From Fragilariopsis cylindrus CCMP1102 (Eukaryota; Bacillariophyta; Bacillariophyceae; Bacillariales; Bacillariaceae): a stretch of 64,000 nucleotides of DNA. Positions 12,251 through 23,125 of the stretch are shown one piece after another. Each line of letters opens with the position of its first letter. Position 1 is the stretch's first letter. Below the pieces are notes generated by a model, which was given only the letters and a program-made list of their open reading frames with translations, did no database searches and was not told the DNA's origin. The stretch covers positions 186,001-250,000 of the forward strand of contig FMBT01000335.1 in NCBI GenBank assembly GCA_900095095.1. The letters are read 5' to 3'. Position numbers and translations under genes: made by a program.

Positions 12251-13235
12251 CGAATGTATTTGCATATATATATATATATATATGACGACGACGACGAAAG
12301 TCGTAGTTCTCTTCTTCTACTACTACTGTTGCTGATGCCGATGCTGTTGCCAATAAATGGCAAAAAAGATAATATCTTATCAATACCGATCATAAAAGTA
12401 ATAATAATAATAGTTACTGATATTTTTTGTTATTTTTTGATATTCATGTACACAATAATGGCCACACTAGCACCACACACCCTTTTATATTATGATTGAT
12501 TGTCGTACTGTACACGTAGACAGAGATAAAATAAAATAAATGTTATTTGTTAGTTAGTGTACAGTACAGTACGGTAGTTCTAGCTGCTCGTCACTCTACA
12601 ACTGCTACTGTAGATGATTCGATTCGATGCCTCCTGTAGTTTCTAGTGAGTCGAGGCGTTATTATTGCTCGATCATGCCCATTCTGACAACAAAGAACGT
12701 GTTTGAAGATAGGCGTTCTGAATTATTCAGGAAAAACGGACGTCAACTTCCAAATTATTATGGTAACATACTTGTCCTATCCATTCAGACAACAACAACA
12801 ACAACAACCAACACACGTACCGAGTTCTGGATGGTCTCCTTTCACTGAAGGTGATCCATGCTTCTTGTTAAGGCATTTCCTTGAAGTATTGCAGTGTATG
12901 TACAGTCAGTCAGTCGGCAACGTACACCAATGCCCCCAATTGAAAATAATGTAAGCGGAGAATACTGAAGAACAAAAAGAACTCTTTCCTATTTCGCGCC
13001 ACCAGTTTAGCGCAACCAGTTTCACGAATCTCTCCAGTGTTGATATTATGCCCCCAAAGAGAACCAATTTTCTTTTACTACAGTACAATAAGTTACTTAT
13101 ACTATCAGTCAGTCGGCAACGTTGTACGCAAATTGAAAATAATGTAATCCTGGAGAACAAAAAGAACCCACTAATGAAGCTAAATAAATTCGCTTTTCAA
13201 GATGTTTTTTGTGATACAAAAAATTCTGAATCAAT

Positions 13236-13880
13236 CAACAACAACAACATCAATTATGATTATGACGATGAACATTTTTAGGATGATTTAACGTCCGATA
13301 GATTGTTATGGAGTGATTCATCCGCTTATACTACTGCTACTGCTGCTGCTGCTTTCAAGAACAAGAACAAGAACAACAACAACAACAACATCAATTATGA
13401 TTATGACGATGAACATTTTTAGGATGATTTAACGTTCGATAGATTGTTATGGAGTGATTCATCCGCTTATACTACTGCTACTGCTGCTGCTGCTTTCAAG
13501 AACAAGAACAACATCAATTATGATTATGACGATGAACATTTTAAGGATGATTTAACGTTCTATTGATTGTTACCCCCAAAAAAGAAAACCAATTTTCTTT
13601 TACTACTAAAAGTGTCAAAGGTAAACCCGTCCCGCTATGATTCATCCGCGTAAACTATTGCTATTGCTACTGCTACTGCTGCTGCCAAGAACAACAACAA
13701 CATCAATTATGATTATGACGATGAACATTTTAAGGATGATTTAACGTTCTATTGATTGTTACCCCCAAAAAAGAAAACCAATTTTCTTTTACTACTAAAA
13801 GTGTCAAAGGTAAACCCGTCCCGCTATGTACTTCAACAATCAAGGTACAAGCCGTCGCGCTGCGTACCTTTAATCAAGGT
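13236..13880. repeat. Degenerate long tandem array
   Basis: A core that starts CATCAATTATGATTATGACG recurs at 13248, 13389, 13512 and 13701 (spacings 141, 123 and 189 bp). It is followed by blocks with CCCCCAAAAAAGAAAACC and AAACCCGTCCCGCT that also recur. Each core can encode INYDYDDEHF, so the array may derive from a coding exon end, but no longer frame is kept. Confidence 0.75.
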
Positions 13881-14069
13881 AAACCCGTCCCGCTGCATAC
13901 TTCAATAACCATGTTCATTCATAACTGAAAATGATGGCACTTTTCATCCAACATTGCTTAGCTGGTGGTGTAAGAAAGATCCAAATACGATAACAGGACA
14001 TGACCGACGACTACTGTTAAAATACGTAGGCTGCAAATCAATTGAAAAATAGTACAAAGAAAAACAATA

Positions 14070-14200
14070 TCTCTCACTAGATAATACCAGAAGAAACGGT
14101 ACTTTTTTTTAATTTTCAAAAAGCACACTTTATCTCTTACTAGATAATACCAGAAGAAACGGTACTTTTTTTTAAGATCTTCAAAAAGCTCACTTTATTT
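14070..14200. repeat. Tandem duplication of about 60 bp
   Basis: Two copies share ACTAGATAATACCAGAAGAA, CGGTACTTTTTTTTAA and CTTCAAAAAGC-type sequence. Non-coding. Confidence 0.7.
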
Positions 14201-14352
14201 CTTTCACGCAATCTTGAATTTAAAGACAGTCCAGTTACAAAAAGAAGAGAAAATACAGAACAGAAAAATGTTAGTACTGTTGTGTTGCTGCTTTGTTGTC
14301 TTGTTTATCCTGTTGTTGTATATTGAAGCTTCTGTCGTGGTGGTGGTGGTAG

Positions 14353-14355
14353 TGG

Positions 14356-14408
<53 letters not shown>

Positions 14409-14410
14409 GA
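14353..14410. repeat. ATCGTC hexanucleotide array
   Basis: A pure hexamer array; the Val/Ile and Met/Thr ORFs across it on both strands are artefacts. Confidence 0.85.
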
Positions 14411-14661
14411 CGGATAAGGTGATGTTGCTTTCAAGTCAAATAATAATGATCATCATGGCTAGGAAATGTGTGGGTCTTCAACAGCAACAACAACAAATGG
14501 AATATAATGATAGTATCTTTACATGATCAATCAGGACCAATATTTTATAAAGATCAGCATTTATATTGTGCAAATATTTTTCTCACGTTACTGTTCAATT
14601 CAATTCTTCCTTATCTTCCCATCTTCTGTGTTCCTATAACATTACAAAAGAAGTTGTCATT

Positions 14662-17600
14662 ATGAAGCTTTCTTCTGCGTATATCAGCGCCTTCCTTGTC
14701 CCCATCCTCGTTAACGCAGCTAATGCAGTACCTACGGCAGCACCTACCCCAGCTAAGTCGGACATTACCTCGTTGACTCTCCCCCGTGCGGCACGCAAGG
14801 GTAATTCTTCTTCTCGAACCATCCGTCGTGTAAGAGAAATGCGCCAAGCGAGCTTCATCTCGTCGCGGAAGAATCTGTCCGTGCAGAATGGCGTCAGGGA
14901 CGGTGCTGCTGACCATCGCCTCACGCTGGCAATCGTTCGACCTATTGCTGCAGGCGATGGCGAAGCACTCATCATTGACTGTTCAAATGATCTTGACTTT
15001 AGATTTGAAGGCAATTCGTCAAGAACATGTGATTTATACGTTGCAATCAAACCTGTCAAGAGATGTGAAAAGATACAACCTGAATCTGGTGGAAAAACAG
15101 TAAGAAAATTTTGTCCTGGTACATGTGAGACGGAATGCAGGAAGCCACGCGACGAGGTTACTTCTGCTCCTAGTGCTGTACCCCCCATTGACTGTTCAAA
15201 TGATCTTGACTTTAGATTCGAAGGCAATTCATCAAGAACATGTGATTTATACGTTGCAATCAAACCTGTCAAGAGATGTAAAAAGGTCCAACCTGGTACA
15301 GAAAAGAAACTTAAGTTCTTTTGTCCAGCAACATGCAAGAAGGAGTGTAAAGGAGCTGATTCACCAACATCTTCACCAACAGTTAAACGTGGTCCATGTG
15401 AAAATTTGGATTCATTCCGATTTGAAGGTAATGCAAACCAATCATGTGATCCATACGTTGCAGCGAAACCAACTGGGAGATGTAAAAAGGTCCAACCTGG
15501 TACAGAAAAGAAACTTAAGTTCTTTTGTCCAGCAACATGCAAGAGGAAGTGTAAAGGAACTGAATCACCAACATCTTCACCAACATCTTCACCAACTGAT
15601 TCAACAACATCTTCACCAACAGTTAGACGTGGTCCATGTGAAAATTCGGATTCATTCCGATTTGAAGGTAATGCAACTCAAACATCATCAAGAACATGTG
15701 ATTTATACGTTGCAATCAAACCTGTCAAGAGATGTGAAAAGATACAACCTGAATCTAATGGAAAGAAACTTAAGTTCTTTTGTCCAGCAACATGCAAAAG
15801 GAAGTGTAAAAAAACTGATCCACCTACAGCAACTCCCACCTTTACACCATCATCGAGTCCATCTTCAAGTCCTAGCACATCACCAACTATCGCACCAAGT
15901 TCCATCTCGAGTGACGATCCTAGTGGTTTGCCTAGTTTTGTGCCAAGTTCTGCACCAAGTGCTAGTCCAAGTTCAATTCCAAGTGCAAGTGTTGTACCAA
16001 GCTCTTCTCGTAGTTTAGATCCGAGTGGCGCACCAAGTTCTGCACCAAGTTTCATCCTGAGTGCTGGTCCAAGTTCGATTCCAAGTCTAACAACAAGTGG
16101 TGAACCCAGCTCTTCTCCTAGTTTAAATCCGAGTGGCGCAACAAGTCCCATCCCGAGTGAGATGCCTAGTGGTTTGCCTAATTTTGAACCTAGTTCTACA
16201 CCAAGTTCCATCCCGAGTGAGACGCCTAGTTCCATTCCAAGTCTTGTGCCAAGTTCTGCACCAAGTGCTATTCCAAGTTCAATTCCAAGTCTTACACCTA
16301 GTGTTGTACCAAGCTCTTCTCCTAGTTCTGATCCGAGTGGCGCACCAAGTTCTGCACCAAGTACCATCCCGAGTGCTGCTCCAAGTTCAATTCAAAGTCT
16401 TACACCCAGTGTTGGACCAAGCTCTTCTCTTAGTTTAGATCCGAGTGGTGCACCAAGTTCTGCACCAAGTTCCATCCCGAGTGAGATGCCTAGTTCCATT
16501 CCAAGTCTTGTGCCAAGTACTGCACCAAGTGCTGTTCCAAGTTCAATCCCAAGTCTTATACCAAGTCTTATACCAAGTGGTGTACCCAGCTCTTCTCCTA
16601 CAGTATCGCCTACTGTAACGCCGACAGTATCACCTACTGTATCGCCTACATTATCACCTACTGCATCGCCTACAGTATCGCCTACTGCATCCCCTACTTT
16701 GTCACCTACAGTATCGCCTACTGCATCACCTACAGTATCACCTACTGCATCCCCTACTTTGTCACCTACAGTATCACCTACTAGTATGCCTACAGTATCA
16801 CCTACTGGATCGCCTACTGGATCACCTACTGCATCACCTACAGTATCACCTACTGGATCGCCTACAGTATCGCCTACTGCATCCCCTACTTTATCGCCTA
16901 CTGGATCACCTACTGGATCACCTACTGTATCGCCTACTGGATCACAGAGCGTATCACAGAGCGTTTCAACCACTGGATCACCTACTGCATCACCTACAGT
17001 ATCACCTACTGGATCGCCTACTGCATCCCCTACTGTATCCCCTACTTTATTGCCTACTGGATCACCTACTGGATCACCTACTGGATCACCTACTGTATCG
17101 CCTACTGGATCACCTACTGGATCACCTACTACTTTGTCACCTACAGTATCACCTACTGGATCACAGAGCGTATCACAGAGCATTTCAACCACTGGATCAC
17201 CTACTGCATCACCTACAGTATCACCTACTGGATCGCCTACTGTATCGCCTACTGCATCCCCTACTGGATCACCTACTGGATCACCTACTACTTTGTCACC
17301 TACAGTATCACCTACTGGATCACAGAGCGTATCACAGAGCGGTTCAACTTCTAAAACATCTAAAGCATCACCTACTGGATCACCTACTGGATTGCCTACT
17401 GTATCGCCTACTGCATCCCCTACTGCATCCCCTACTGCATCGCCTACAGGATCACCTACTGGATCACCTACTGTATCGCCTACTGGATCACAGAGCGTAT
17501 CACAGAGCGGTTCAACTTCTAAAACATCTAAAGCATCACCTACTGGATCACCTACTGGATCGCCTACTGTATCGCCTACTGCATCCCCTACTGTATTGCC

Positions 17601-19473
17601 TACTGGATCACCTACTGGATCACCTACTACTTTGTCACCTACAGTATCACCTACTGGATCACAGAGCGTATCACAGAGCGGTTCAACTTCTAAAACATCT
17701 AAAGCATCACCTACTGGATCACCTACTGTATCGCCTACTGTATCGCCTACTGCATCCCCTACTGCATCCCCTACTGCATCGCCTACAGGATCACCTACTG
17801 GATCACCTACTGTATCGCCTACTGGATCACAGAGCGTATCACAGAGCGGTTCAACTTCTAAAACATCTAAAGCATCACCTACTGGATCACCTACTGGATC
17901 GCCTACTGTATCGCCTACTGCATCCCCTACTGTATCGCCTACTGGATCACCTACTGGATCACCTACTACTTTGTCACCTACAGTATCACCTACTGGATCA
18001 CAGAGCGTATCACAGAGCGGTTCAACTTCTAAAACATCTAAAGCATCACCTACTGGATCACCTACTGTATCGCCTACTGCATCCCCTACTGTATCGCCTA
18101 CTGGATCACCTACTGGATCACCTACTGGATCACCTACTACTTTGTCACCTACAGTATCACCTACTGGATCACAGAGCGTATCACAGAGCGGTTCAACTTC
18201 TAAAACATCTAAAGCATCACCTACTGGATCACCTACTGGATCGCCTACTGTATCGCCTACTGCATCCCCTACTGCATCCCCTACTGCATCGCCTACAGGA
18301 TCACCTACTGGATCACCTACAGTATCACCTACTGGATCACAGAGCGTATCACAGAGCGGTTCAACTTCTAAAACATCTAAAGCATCACCTACTGGATCAC
18401 CTACTGGATCACCTACTGGATCACCTACTGGATCACCTACTGGATCGCCTACTGGATCACCTACTGGATCACCTACTACTTTGTCACCTACAGTATCACC
18501 TACTGGATCACAGAGCGTATCACAGAGCGGTTCAACTTCTAAAACATCTAAAGCATCACCTACTGGATCACCTACTGGATCGCCTACTGTATCGCCTACT
18601 GCATCCCCTACTGTATCGCCTACAGGATCACCTACTGGATCACCTACTGTATCGCCTACTGGATCACAGAGCGTATCACAGAGCATTTCAACCACTGGAT
18701 CACCTACTGCATCTTCTACAGTATCACCTACTGGATCGCCTACTGTATCGCCTACTGCATCCCCTACTGGATCACCTACTGGATCACCTACTACTTTTTC
18801 ACCTACAGTATCACCTACTGGATCACAGAGCGTATCACAGAGCGGTTCAACTTCTAAAACATCTAAAGCATCACCTACTGGATCACCTACTGGATTGCCT
18901 ACTGTATCGCCTACTGCATCCCCTACTGCATCGCCTACAGGATCACCTACTGGATCACCTACTGTATCGCCTACTGGATCACAGAGCGTATCACAGAGCG
19001 GTTCAACTTCTAAAACATCTAAAGCATCACCTACTGGATCACCTACTGGATCGCCTACTGTATCGCCTACTGCATCCCCTACTGTATCGCCTACTGGATC
19101 ACCTACTGGATCACCTACTACTTTGTCACCTACAGTATCACCTACTGGATCACAGAGCGTATCACAGAGCGGTTCAACTTCTAAAACATCTAAAGCATCA
19201 CCTACTGGATCACCTACTGGATCGCCTACTGTATCGCCTACTTCATCTCCTACTTTATTGCCGACTGGATCACCTACTGGATCACCTACTGTATCACCTA
19301 CTGGATCACAGAGCTTATCACAGAGCGTTTCAACCACTGGATCACCTACTGCATCGCCTACAGTATCACCTACTGGATCGCCTACAGTATCGCCTACTGC
19401 ATCCCCTACTGCATCCCCTACTGGATCGCCTACTGGATCACCTACTGGATCACCTACTGTATCGAGCGTTTGA
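14662..19473 (+). CDS. Secreted six-cysteine-module protein with PSS/SPT mucin-like repeats
   Basis: Probable cell-wall or extracellular protein of 1,603 codons. The start at 14662 is chosen because it opens a clear signal peptide (MKLSSAYISAFLVPILVNA). Four six-cysteine modules follow at about residues 104-155, 175-225, 243-300 and 323-390, with core FRFEGN...TCDxYVAxKPxxRC...FCPxTC...C, resembling ShKT-type spacing. Residues about 398-646 are Pro-Ser-rich (PSSxPS), and 646-1603 are SPTxSPT repeats with a higher-order unit marked by GSQSVSQSGSTSKTSKASP (11 GSTSKTSKASP copies). Such Ser/Thr/Pro tracts are likely heavily O-glycosylated. The first stop is TGA at 19471, but the same repeat continues in frame to a TAA at 19651. 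Repeat copy number makes length polymorphism or assembly collapse likely. Confidence 0.8.
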   Translation: MKLSSAYISAFLVPILVNAANAVPTAAPTPAKSDITSLTLPRAARKGNSSSRTIRRVREMRQASFISSRKNLSVQNGVRDGAADHRLTLAIVRPIAAGDGEALIIDCSNDLDFRFEGNSSRTCDLYVAIKPVKRCEKIQPESGGKTVRKFCPGTCETECRKPRDEVTSAPSAVPPIDCSNDLDFRFEGNSSRTCDLYVAIKPVKRCKKVQPGTEKKLKFFCPATCKKECKGADSPTSSPTVKRGPCENLDSFRFEGNANQSCDPYVAAKPTGRCKKVQPGTEKKLKFFCPATCKRKCKGTESPTSSPTSSPTDSTTSSPTVRRGPCENSDSFRFEGNATQTSSRTCDLYVAIKPVKRCEKIQPESNGKKLKFFCPATCKRKCKKTDPPTATPTFTPSSSPSSSPSTSPTIAPSSISSDDPSGLPSFVPSSAPSASPSSIPSASVVPSSSRSLDPSGAPSSAPSFILSAGPSSIPSLTTSGEPSSSPSLNPSGATSPIPSEMPSGLPNFEPSSTPSSIPSETPSSIPSLVPSSAPSAIPSSIPSLTPSVVPSSSPSSDPSGAPSSAPSTIPSAAPSSIQSLTPSVGPSSSLSLDPSGAPSSAPSSIPSEMPSSIPSLVPSTAPSAVPSSIPSLIPSLIPSGVPSSSPTVSPTVTPTVSPTVSPTLSPTASPTVSPTASPTLSPTVSPTASPTVSPTASPTLSPTVSPTSMPTVSPTGSPTGSPTASPTVSPTGSPTVSPTASPTLSPTGSPTGSPTVSPTGSQSVSQSVSTTGSPTASPTVSPTGSPTASPTVSPTLLPTGSPTGSPTGSPTVSPTGSPTGSPTTLSPTVSPTGSQSVSQSISTTGSPTASPTVSPTGSPTVSPTASPTGSPTGSPTTLSPTVSPTGSQSVSQSGSTSKTSKASPTGSPTGLPTVSPTASPTASPTASPTGSPTGSPTVSPTGSQSVSQSGSTSKTSKASPTGSPTGSPTVSPTASPTVLPTGSPTGSPTTLSPTVSPTGSQSVSQSGSTSKTSKASPTGSPTVSPTVSPTASPTASPTASPTGSPTGSPTVSPTGSQSVSQSGSTSKTSKASPTGSPTGSPTVSPTASPTVSPTGSPTGSPTTLSPTVSPTGSQSVSQSGSTSKTSKASPTGSPTVSPTASPTVSPTGSPTGSPTGSPTTLSPTVSPTGSQSVSQSGSTSKTSKASPTGSPTGSPTVSPTASPTASPTASPTGSPTGSPTVSPTGSQSVSQSGSTSKTSKASPTGSPTGSPTGSPTGSPTGSPTGSPTGSPTTLSPTVSPTGSQSVSQSGSTSKTSKASPTGSPTGSPTVSPTASPTVSPTGSPTGSPTVSPTGSQSVSQSISTTGSPTASSTVSPTGSPTVSPTASPTGSPTGSPTTFSPTVSPTGSQSVSQSGSTSKTSKASPTGSPTGLPTVSPTASPTASPTGSPTGSPTVSPTGSQSVSQSGSTSKTSKASPTGSPTGSPTVSPTASPTVSPTGSPTGSPTTLSPTVSPTGSQSVSQSGSTSKTSKASPTGSPTGSPTVSPTSSPTLLPTGSPTGSPTVSPTGSQSLSQSVSTTGSPTASPTVSPTGSPTVSPTASPTASPTGSPTGSPTGSPTVSSV

Positions 19474-19610
19474 ACCACTAGATCGCCTACTGTATCGCCT
19501 ACTGCATCCCCTACTGTATCGCCTACAGGATCACCTACTGGATCACCTACTGTATCGCCTACTGGATCACAGAGCGTATCACAGAGCATTTCAACCACTG
19601 GATCGCCTAC
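16600..19610 (+). repeat. SPT-coding tandem repeat tract
   Basis: Twelve-base CCTACTGSATCA-type units coding for SPTG/SPTV/SPTA are arranged in higher-order blocks. The tract runs beyond the TGA at 19471, and produces a spurious 1,081-codon open frame on the other strand. Confidence 0.9.
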
Positions 19611-19653
19611 AGTATCACTTACTTGTGTCGGTACCAATACCAGTACCTCTTAA
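19474..19653 (+). pseudogene. In-frame repeat tail behind a premature TGA
   Basis: In the frame of the upstream gene this encodes 59 residues of the same SPT/SQS repeat, then SLTCVGTNTSTS and TAA at 19651-19653. Sister repeat units read GTT TCA ACC ACT where this one reads GTT TGA ACC ACT, so a single C-to-G change explains the stop. It is either the original C-terminus lost by nonsense mutation, or a polymorphism or sequencing error. Confidence 0.65.
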
Positions 19654-19960
19654 ATAAACACTGGTACCACCCAGGTTTTAACTGTTTTTCATATGCATAC
19701 CTTTTACATAGTTATATTAATATTATTTATAGGACCTATATATATATATAAATATAGCATTAAGCCTAGTCAATTACCAAGTGATGTAACTAGTTTTCCT
19801 CCTAGTATGGATCAAAATAGCAAACCAAGTACTGTCCGAAGTTTTGAACCAATTTCTCTGCCAAGTGGTGTTCCTAGTGCTAGTCCAAGTTCTGGTCTGA
19901 GCTTTAAGCTAAGTCAATCACCAAGTTATGTACCTAGTTCTATTCCTATCAAGTACATGT

Positions 19961-19965
19961 GATTC
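19961..19965. repeat. Target-site duplication GATTC, left copy
   Basis: Directly precedes the left terminal repeat; the partner is at 22181-22185. Confidence 0.8.
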
Positions 19966-22180
19966 TAGAGTCTCCACTCAGTACTGCGGTTGCCATGCGC
20001 GATATTCAAATATACATAGGAAATTAGCTAACTGTCACAAAAAAAATTCGTTTCAGACCCGCGATTTAACTGCCAAAATCAAATTGAAAAAACTAAATAA
20101 TCTCCAAATCAGATTAAAAAAACTAAATAATCTCCATAGTTGAAATCAATTTGGGCTAGTTATATCATGTATATAGATGCTACCATCACTTTTTTTTTCC
20201 TAAATAATTAGTCAGCAACATCAAATACATGCATAAGATAACACCCAAAGTAACTGTACAAAAGTAATACGTGTGCAGCTGCTGTTCTACGTGTATCATT
20301 CTGCCAATAATGGTCTAGGAGGGTAGGTAGGCATTATGTGGGATTTATATTATATATATAGATGCTACCATCACTTTTTTTTCCTAAATAATTAGTCAGT
20401 AACATCAACAACATGCATAAGATAACACCCAAAGTAACTGTACAAAAGTAATATGTGTGCAGCTGCTGTTCTATGTGTACCATTCTGCCAATAATGGTCT
20501 AGAAGGGTAGGTAGGCATTATGTGGGATTTATATTATATATATAGATGCTACCATCACTTTTTTTTCCTAAATAATTTGTCAACAACATTTAACACATGC
20601 ATAAGATAATAACAAGAGCTGCTGTAGAAAGGTAATATGTGTGCACTTGTTGTTCTGCATGTATCTATTTCTTTTAATGCAACAATAACCAACAGGATAA
20701 TATTTATCATAATATTATTATATATTACAAACAACATTGTTAGTGAGTGTGATAGTGAGCTGATGCATTGAAACACCAACCAAACATCTCCATACTCCTT
20801 TTGTTAAGATCATTTATAACAGCTTGTATCTGTCACTGTCATTTCTATATATTAAAATAAGAAATAAACATGCCATCCCACACACAGTAAGAATATAGCC
20901 CAAAGCACAGCTCTTCATTAGCTTTATTTAAACATACCACCAGGTAAATTAGAACACAGAATTGAATCACTGTCCTCACTAGGACATATAAGTTGTGAAT
21001 GGAAAGCATCATCATCCCAACCCACCATTATTTTGAATGTAATTGCAGTTTACCCCTGTTTTCAAAAATATCTCATAAAAAGCAGTCAAGGACCGTACTT
21101 AAAATAATCACTGTGGGCTGATTTATGCTCCAAAACAAATTTTGACATGTATTTTCACACAAATACTCATAAAATAAACTAACCCACCTAAAGCCGAAAC
21201 CATTGGGGCTTCTGGTTCATATGCTACATCTCGTGCAAAATTTTTTTAAGTGGATTTTAGCTAAAATAGGGTATTTATTGGTTTTTGTTCCGTGACGAAG
21301 AAAGTGAACCCCTGGATGTACCCACTGTCTTGCATACATATAAATATTAAGCATATAATGGGTTCCATGATTTTATTTTCTGAAAAAAGTTCTTCTAGCA
21401 AAAATTATAGCCGCAACAAATTAAGTAGTAACATGGTGCGTTAAAGGCTAGTTGTCGTACAGGTATGTGTGCATGAACTGAAAGAGAGCCTACCACATAT
21501 TTTGGAACCAGTATTTATTACACACATGGTAAGGTAGAGGAACTCTCACTGACCAAAAAAAAGCATTTTCCTGGAAGTTCTACCCTGCTTTGTGTCCAGA
21601 ACAAGATATCTCATAAAAGAATGATGTGTGCTGTGTGTGAGCCTACATTGTGAGATGCCAGTAGGCTTATGAGACTAAGGAATATAATAGCACTCCATCC
21701 AATAGGTCAATTGTAAGCTTCATAGTTTAATTTTCCAAAAAAATGACTTTTCAGGTGTATATATTTGATGCTAAAGTTATTATTATATACTACAGTAACA
21801 AATACTAGTAAATTTTTGGGCATTATTCTATTTTTATTTTTTTATATTCGTACGCTGAAAAGTGAGCTTAAGTATGTCATACTAGAAATCTGTTTAACTG
21901 AAAGTGCTTTTGGGAATACCTTCTACTTATAGCAAATACCTAAATGCCAAAAGCGCTTTCGCTTAATAGAGGAAATGAGGTGTCTATCCTGTTTTTAATC
22001 CTTTTATATCGGTCTCTTAAGAATTGAGATGTGTCGCGCTAATATTGAAAACGTGACAGTTAGATTTGCTAAATGTGTATCGCAAAATTTTGGCGCGCAC
22101 GCTACAATGTTATATTCATTCTGTATATAAATAAATGATGCGCGTTCTACAGAGCTGATTCTACGTGAGTGGAGACTCTA
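19966..22180. mobile_element. Non-autonomous inverted-repeat DNA element, 2,215 bp
   Basis: Perfect 15-bp terminal inverted repeats: TAGAGTCTCCACTCA at 19966-19980 and its complement at 22166-22180. Both ends are flanked by GATTC (19961-19965 and 22181-22185), a 5-bp target duplication. Removing the element and one GATTC rejoins a recognisable wall-protein module around the TGTGATT...ATACG site, which confirms the boundaries. Inside are 185-bp tandem repeats and no transposase-sized ORF, so it would need a transposase in trans. A 5-bp duplication with these ends does not match a superfamily I can name with confidence. Confidence 0.85.
20176..20650. repeat. 185-bp internal tandem repeat, about 2.6 copies
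   Basis: Units begin GATGCTACCATCAC at 20176, 20361 and 20545. The third is truncated and diverged. They lie inside the 2.2-kb element. Confidence 0.85.
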
Positions 22181-22185
22181 GATTC
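22181..22185. repeat. Target-site duplication GATTC, right copy
   Basis: Directly follows the right terminal repeat and is continuous with the six-cysteine-module relic. Confidence 0.8.
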
Positions 22186-22739
22186 ATACGTTGCATTCAA
22201 ACCTGTCAAGAGATGTGAAAAGATACAACCTGAATCTGGTGGAAAGAAAGTAAGAAAATTTTGTCCTGGTACATGCAAGAGGAAATGCAAACTATTGTAA
22301 GATCTAAAAAATCAAAATTAGTACACAAATCCACACGCACACACACACTAAGAACATAAACACATCAACACTTGCATCCATATTCAATTTGTTAATAAAC
22401 TACAATATCACTCAATTTAGATTATGTATTGAAATACAGTAAAGATACATTGGCTGCGTCGCCCAGCCCGTCCATTGTCACGTAAAGCAAAACAAAATAG
22501 AGATAATGATGAAGGATATCATAAATCATTGTTATTGACTAGTTTGTTCAACCTCCTACAAGACTACGTGGGTAAGGCAAATTGGGTAATTCAATTGATT
22601 AATTCACATTACAAGCAAAGCTGCATTTTTTTACTACCTACAGGTATGTTTGTCATTTTATTTGTGTGAGTAGAATTACTTTGTGTACGCTACCCGTACA
22701 TCACTCGTATTCAAATGGTATCTTAGCGATATAGACTTA

Positions 22740-23125
22740 CAGAGACTTCTACTCCACCTAACGCAGTATTGTTAGGAAATACTGCTCCTAGCTCTGATCC
22801 TAGTCTTAATCAGAGTGGTATACCAAGTTCCATACCAAGTGCTTGTCCTAGTTCATTGCCCAGTACTGTGCCATGCCTAGCTCTGTTCCTTGTCTTAATT
22901 TAAGTGGTACACCAAGTACTGTCCTGAGTGTTGCTCATAGTTCAAGAACCAGCTTATACCCCAGTTTTTTTTTCAACAATTACTACTACATTTTCTCCTA
23001 GAACCATCCTGAGTCTAGCTCCATTGTTGGACTGCACTGATGATGATGCATTCCAGTACAAAAACAAAAACACAGAAGGATTGTGCCTCATTGGTATATG
23101 TAGAACCAATTTTACATTACAGTAA
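22740..23125 (+). pseudogene. Second decayed PSS-repeat fragment
   Basis: Broken frames encode Pro-Ser repeats (APSSDPSLNQSGIPSSIPS) and then LDCTDDDAFQYKNKN, which resembles the start of a six-cysteine module. Stops and shifts interrupt it. A relic of the same family as the gene at 14662. Confidence 0.55.

Larger units (their letters stand above)
12251..14661. other. Repeat-rich intergenic region
   Basis: No supported gene. It holds an AT microsatellite next to the nicotinamidase-like stop (about 12265-12283), a diverged duplication carrying CAGTCAGTCGGCAACG near 12904 and 13107, a degenerate tandem array (13236-13880), a duplicated block of about 60 bp (14070-14200) and an ATCGTC hexamer array (about 14353-14410). 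ORFs of 60-85 codons are repeat derived. Confidence 0.6.
19750..22300 (+). pseudogene. Relic of a related six-cysteine/PSS repeat gene, split by an insertion
   Basis: The left piece (about 19756-19965) encodes PSQLPSDV, LPSGVPSASPSS and YVPSSIP, the PSS repeat. The right piece (22181-22298) encodes the end of a six-cysteine module: YVAFKPVKRCEK, KVRKFCPGTC and KRKC, then TAA. The 2,215-bp element at 19966-22180 separates them. Across the join the left and right reading frames differ by one base, so the relic was frameshifted as well as interrupted. It is a probable tandem paralogue of the gene at 14662. Confidence 0.7.

Noticed and set aside
14634-15542. 302-codon minus-strand ORF
   Set aside because: Lies opposite the six-cysteine modules; repeated only because those modules repeat. 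No start context or family.
16392-19637. 1,081-codon minus-strand ORF of GDPVGDTV repeats
   Set aside because: It is the mirror of the SPT-coding repeat: a 12-base unit without stops on either strand. The plus strand has the signal peptide and cysteine modules.
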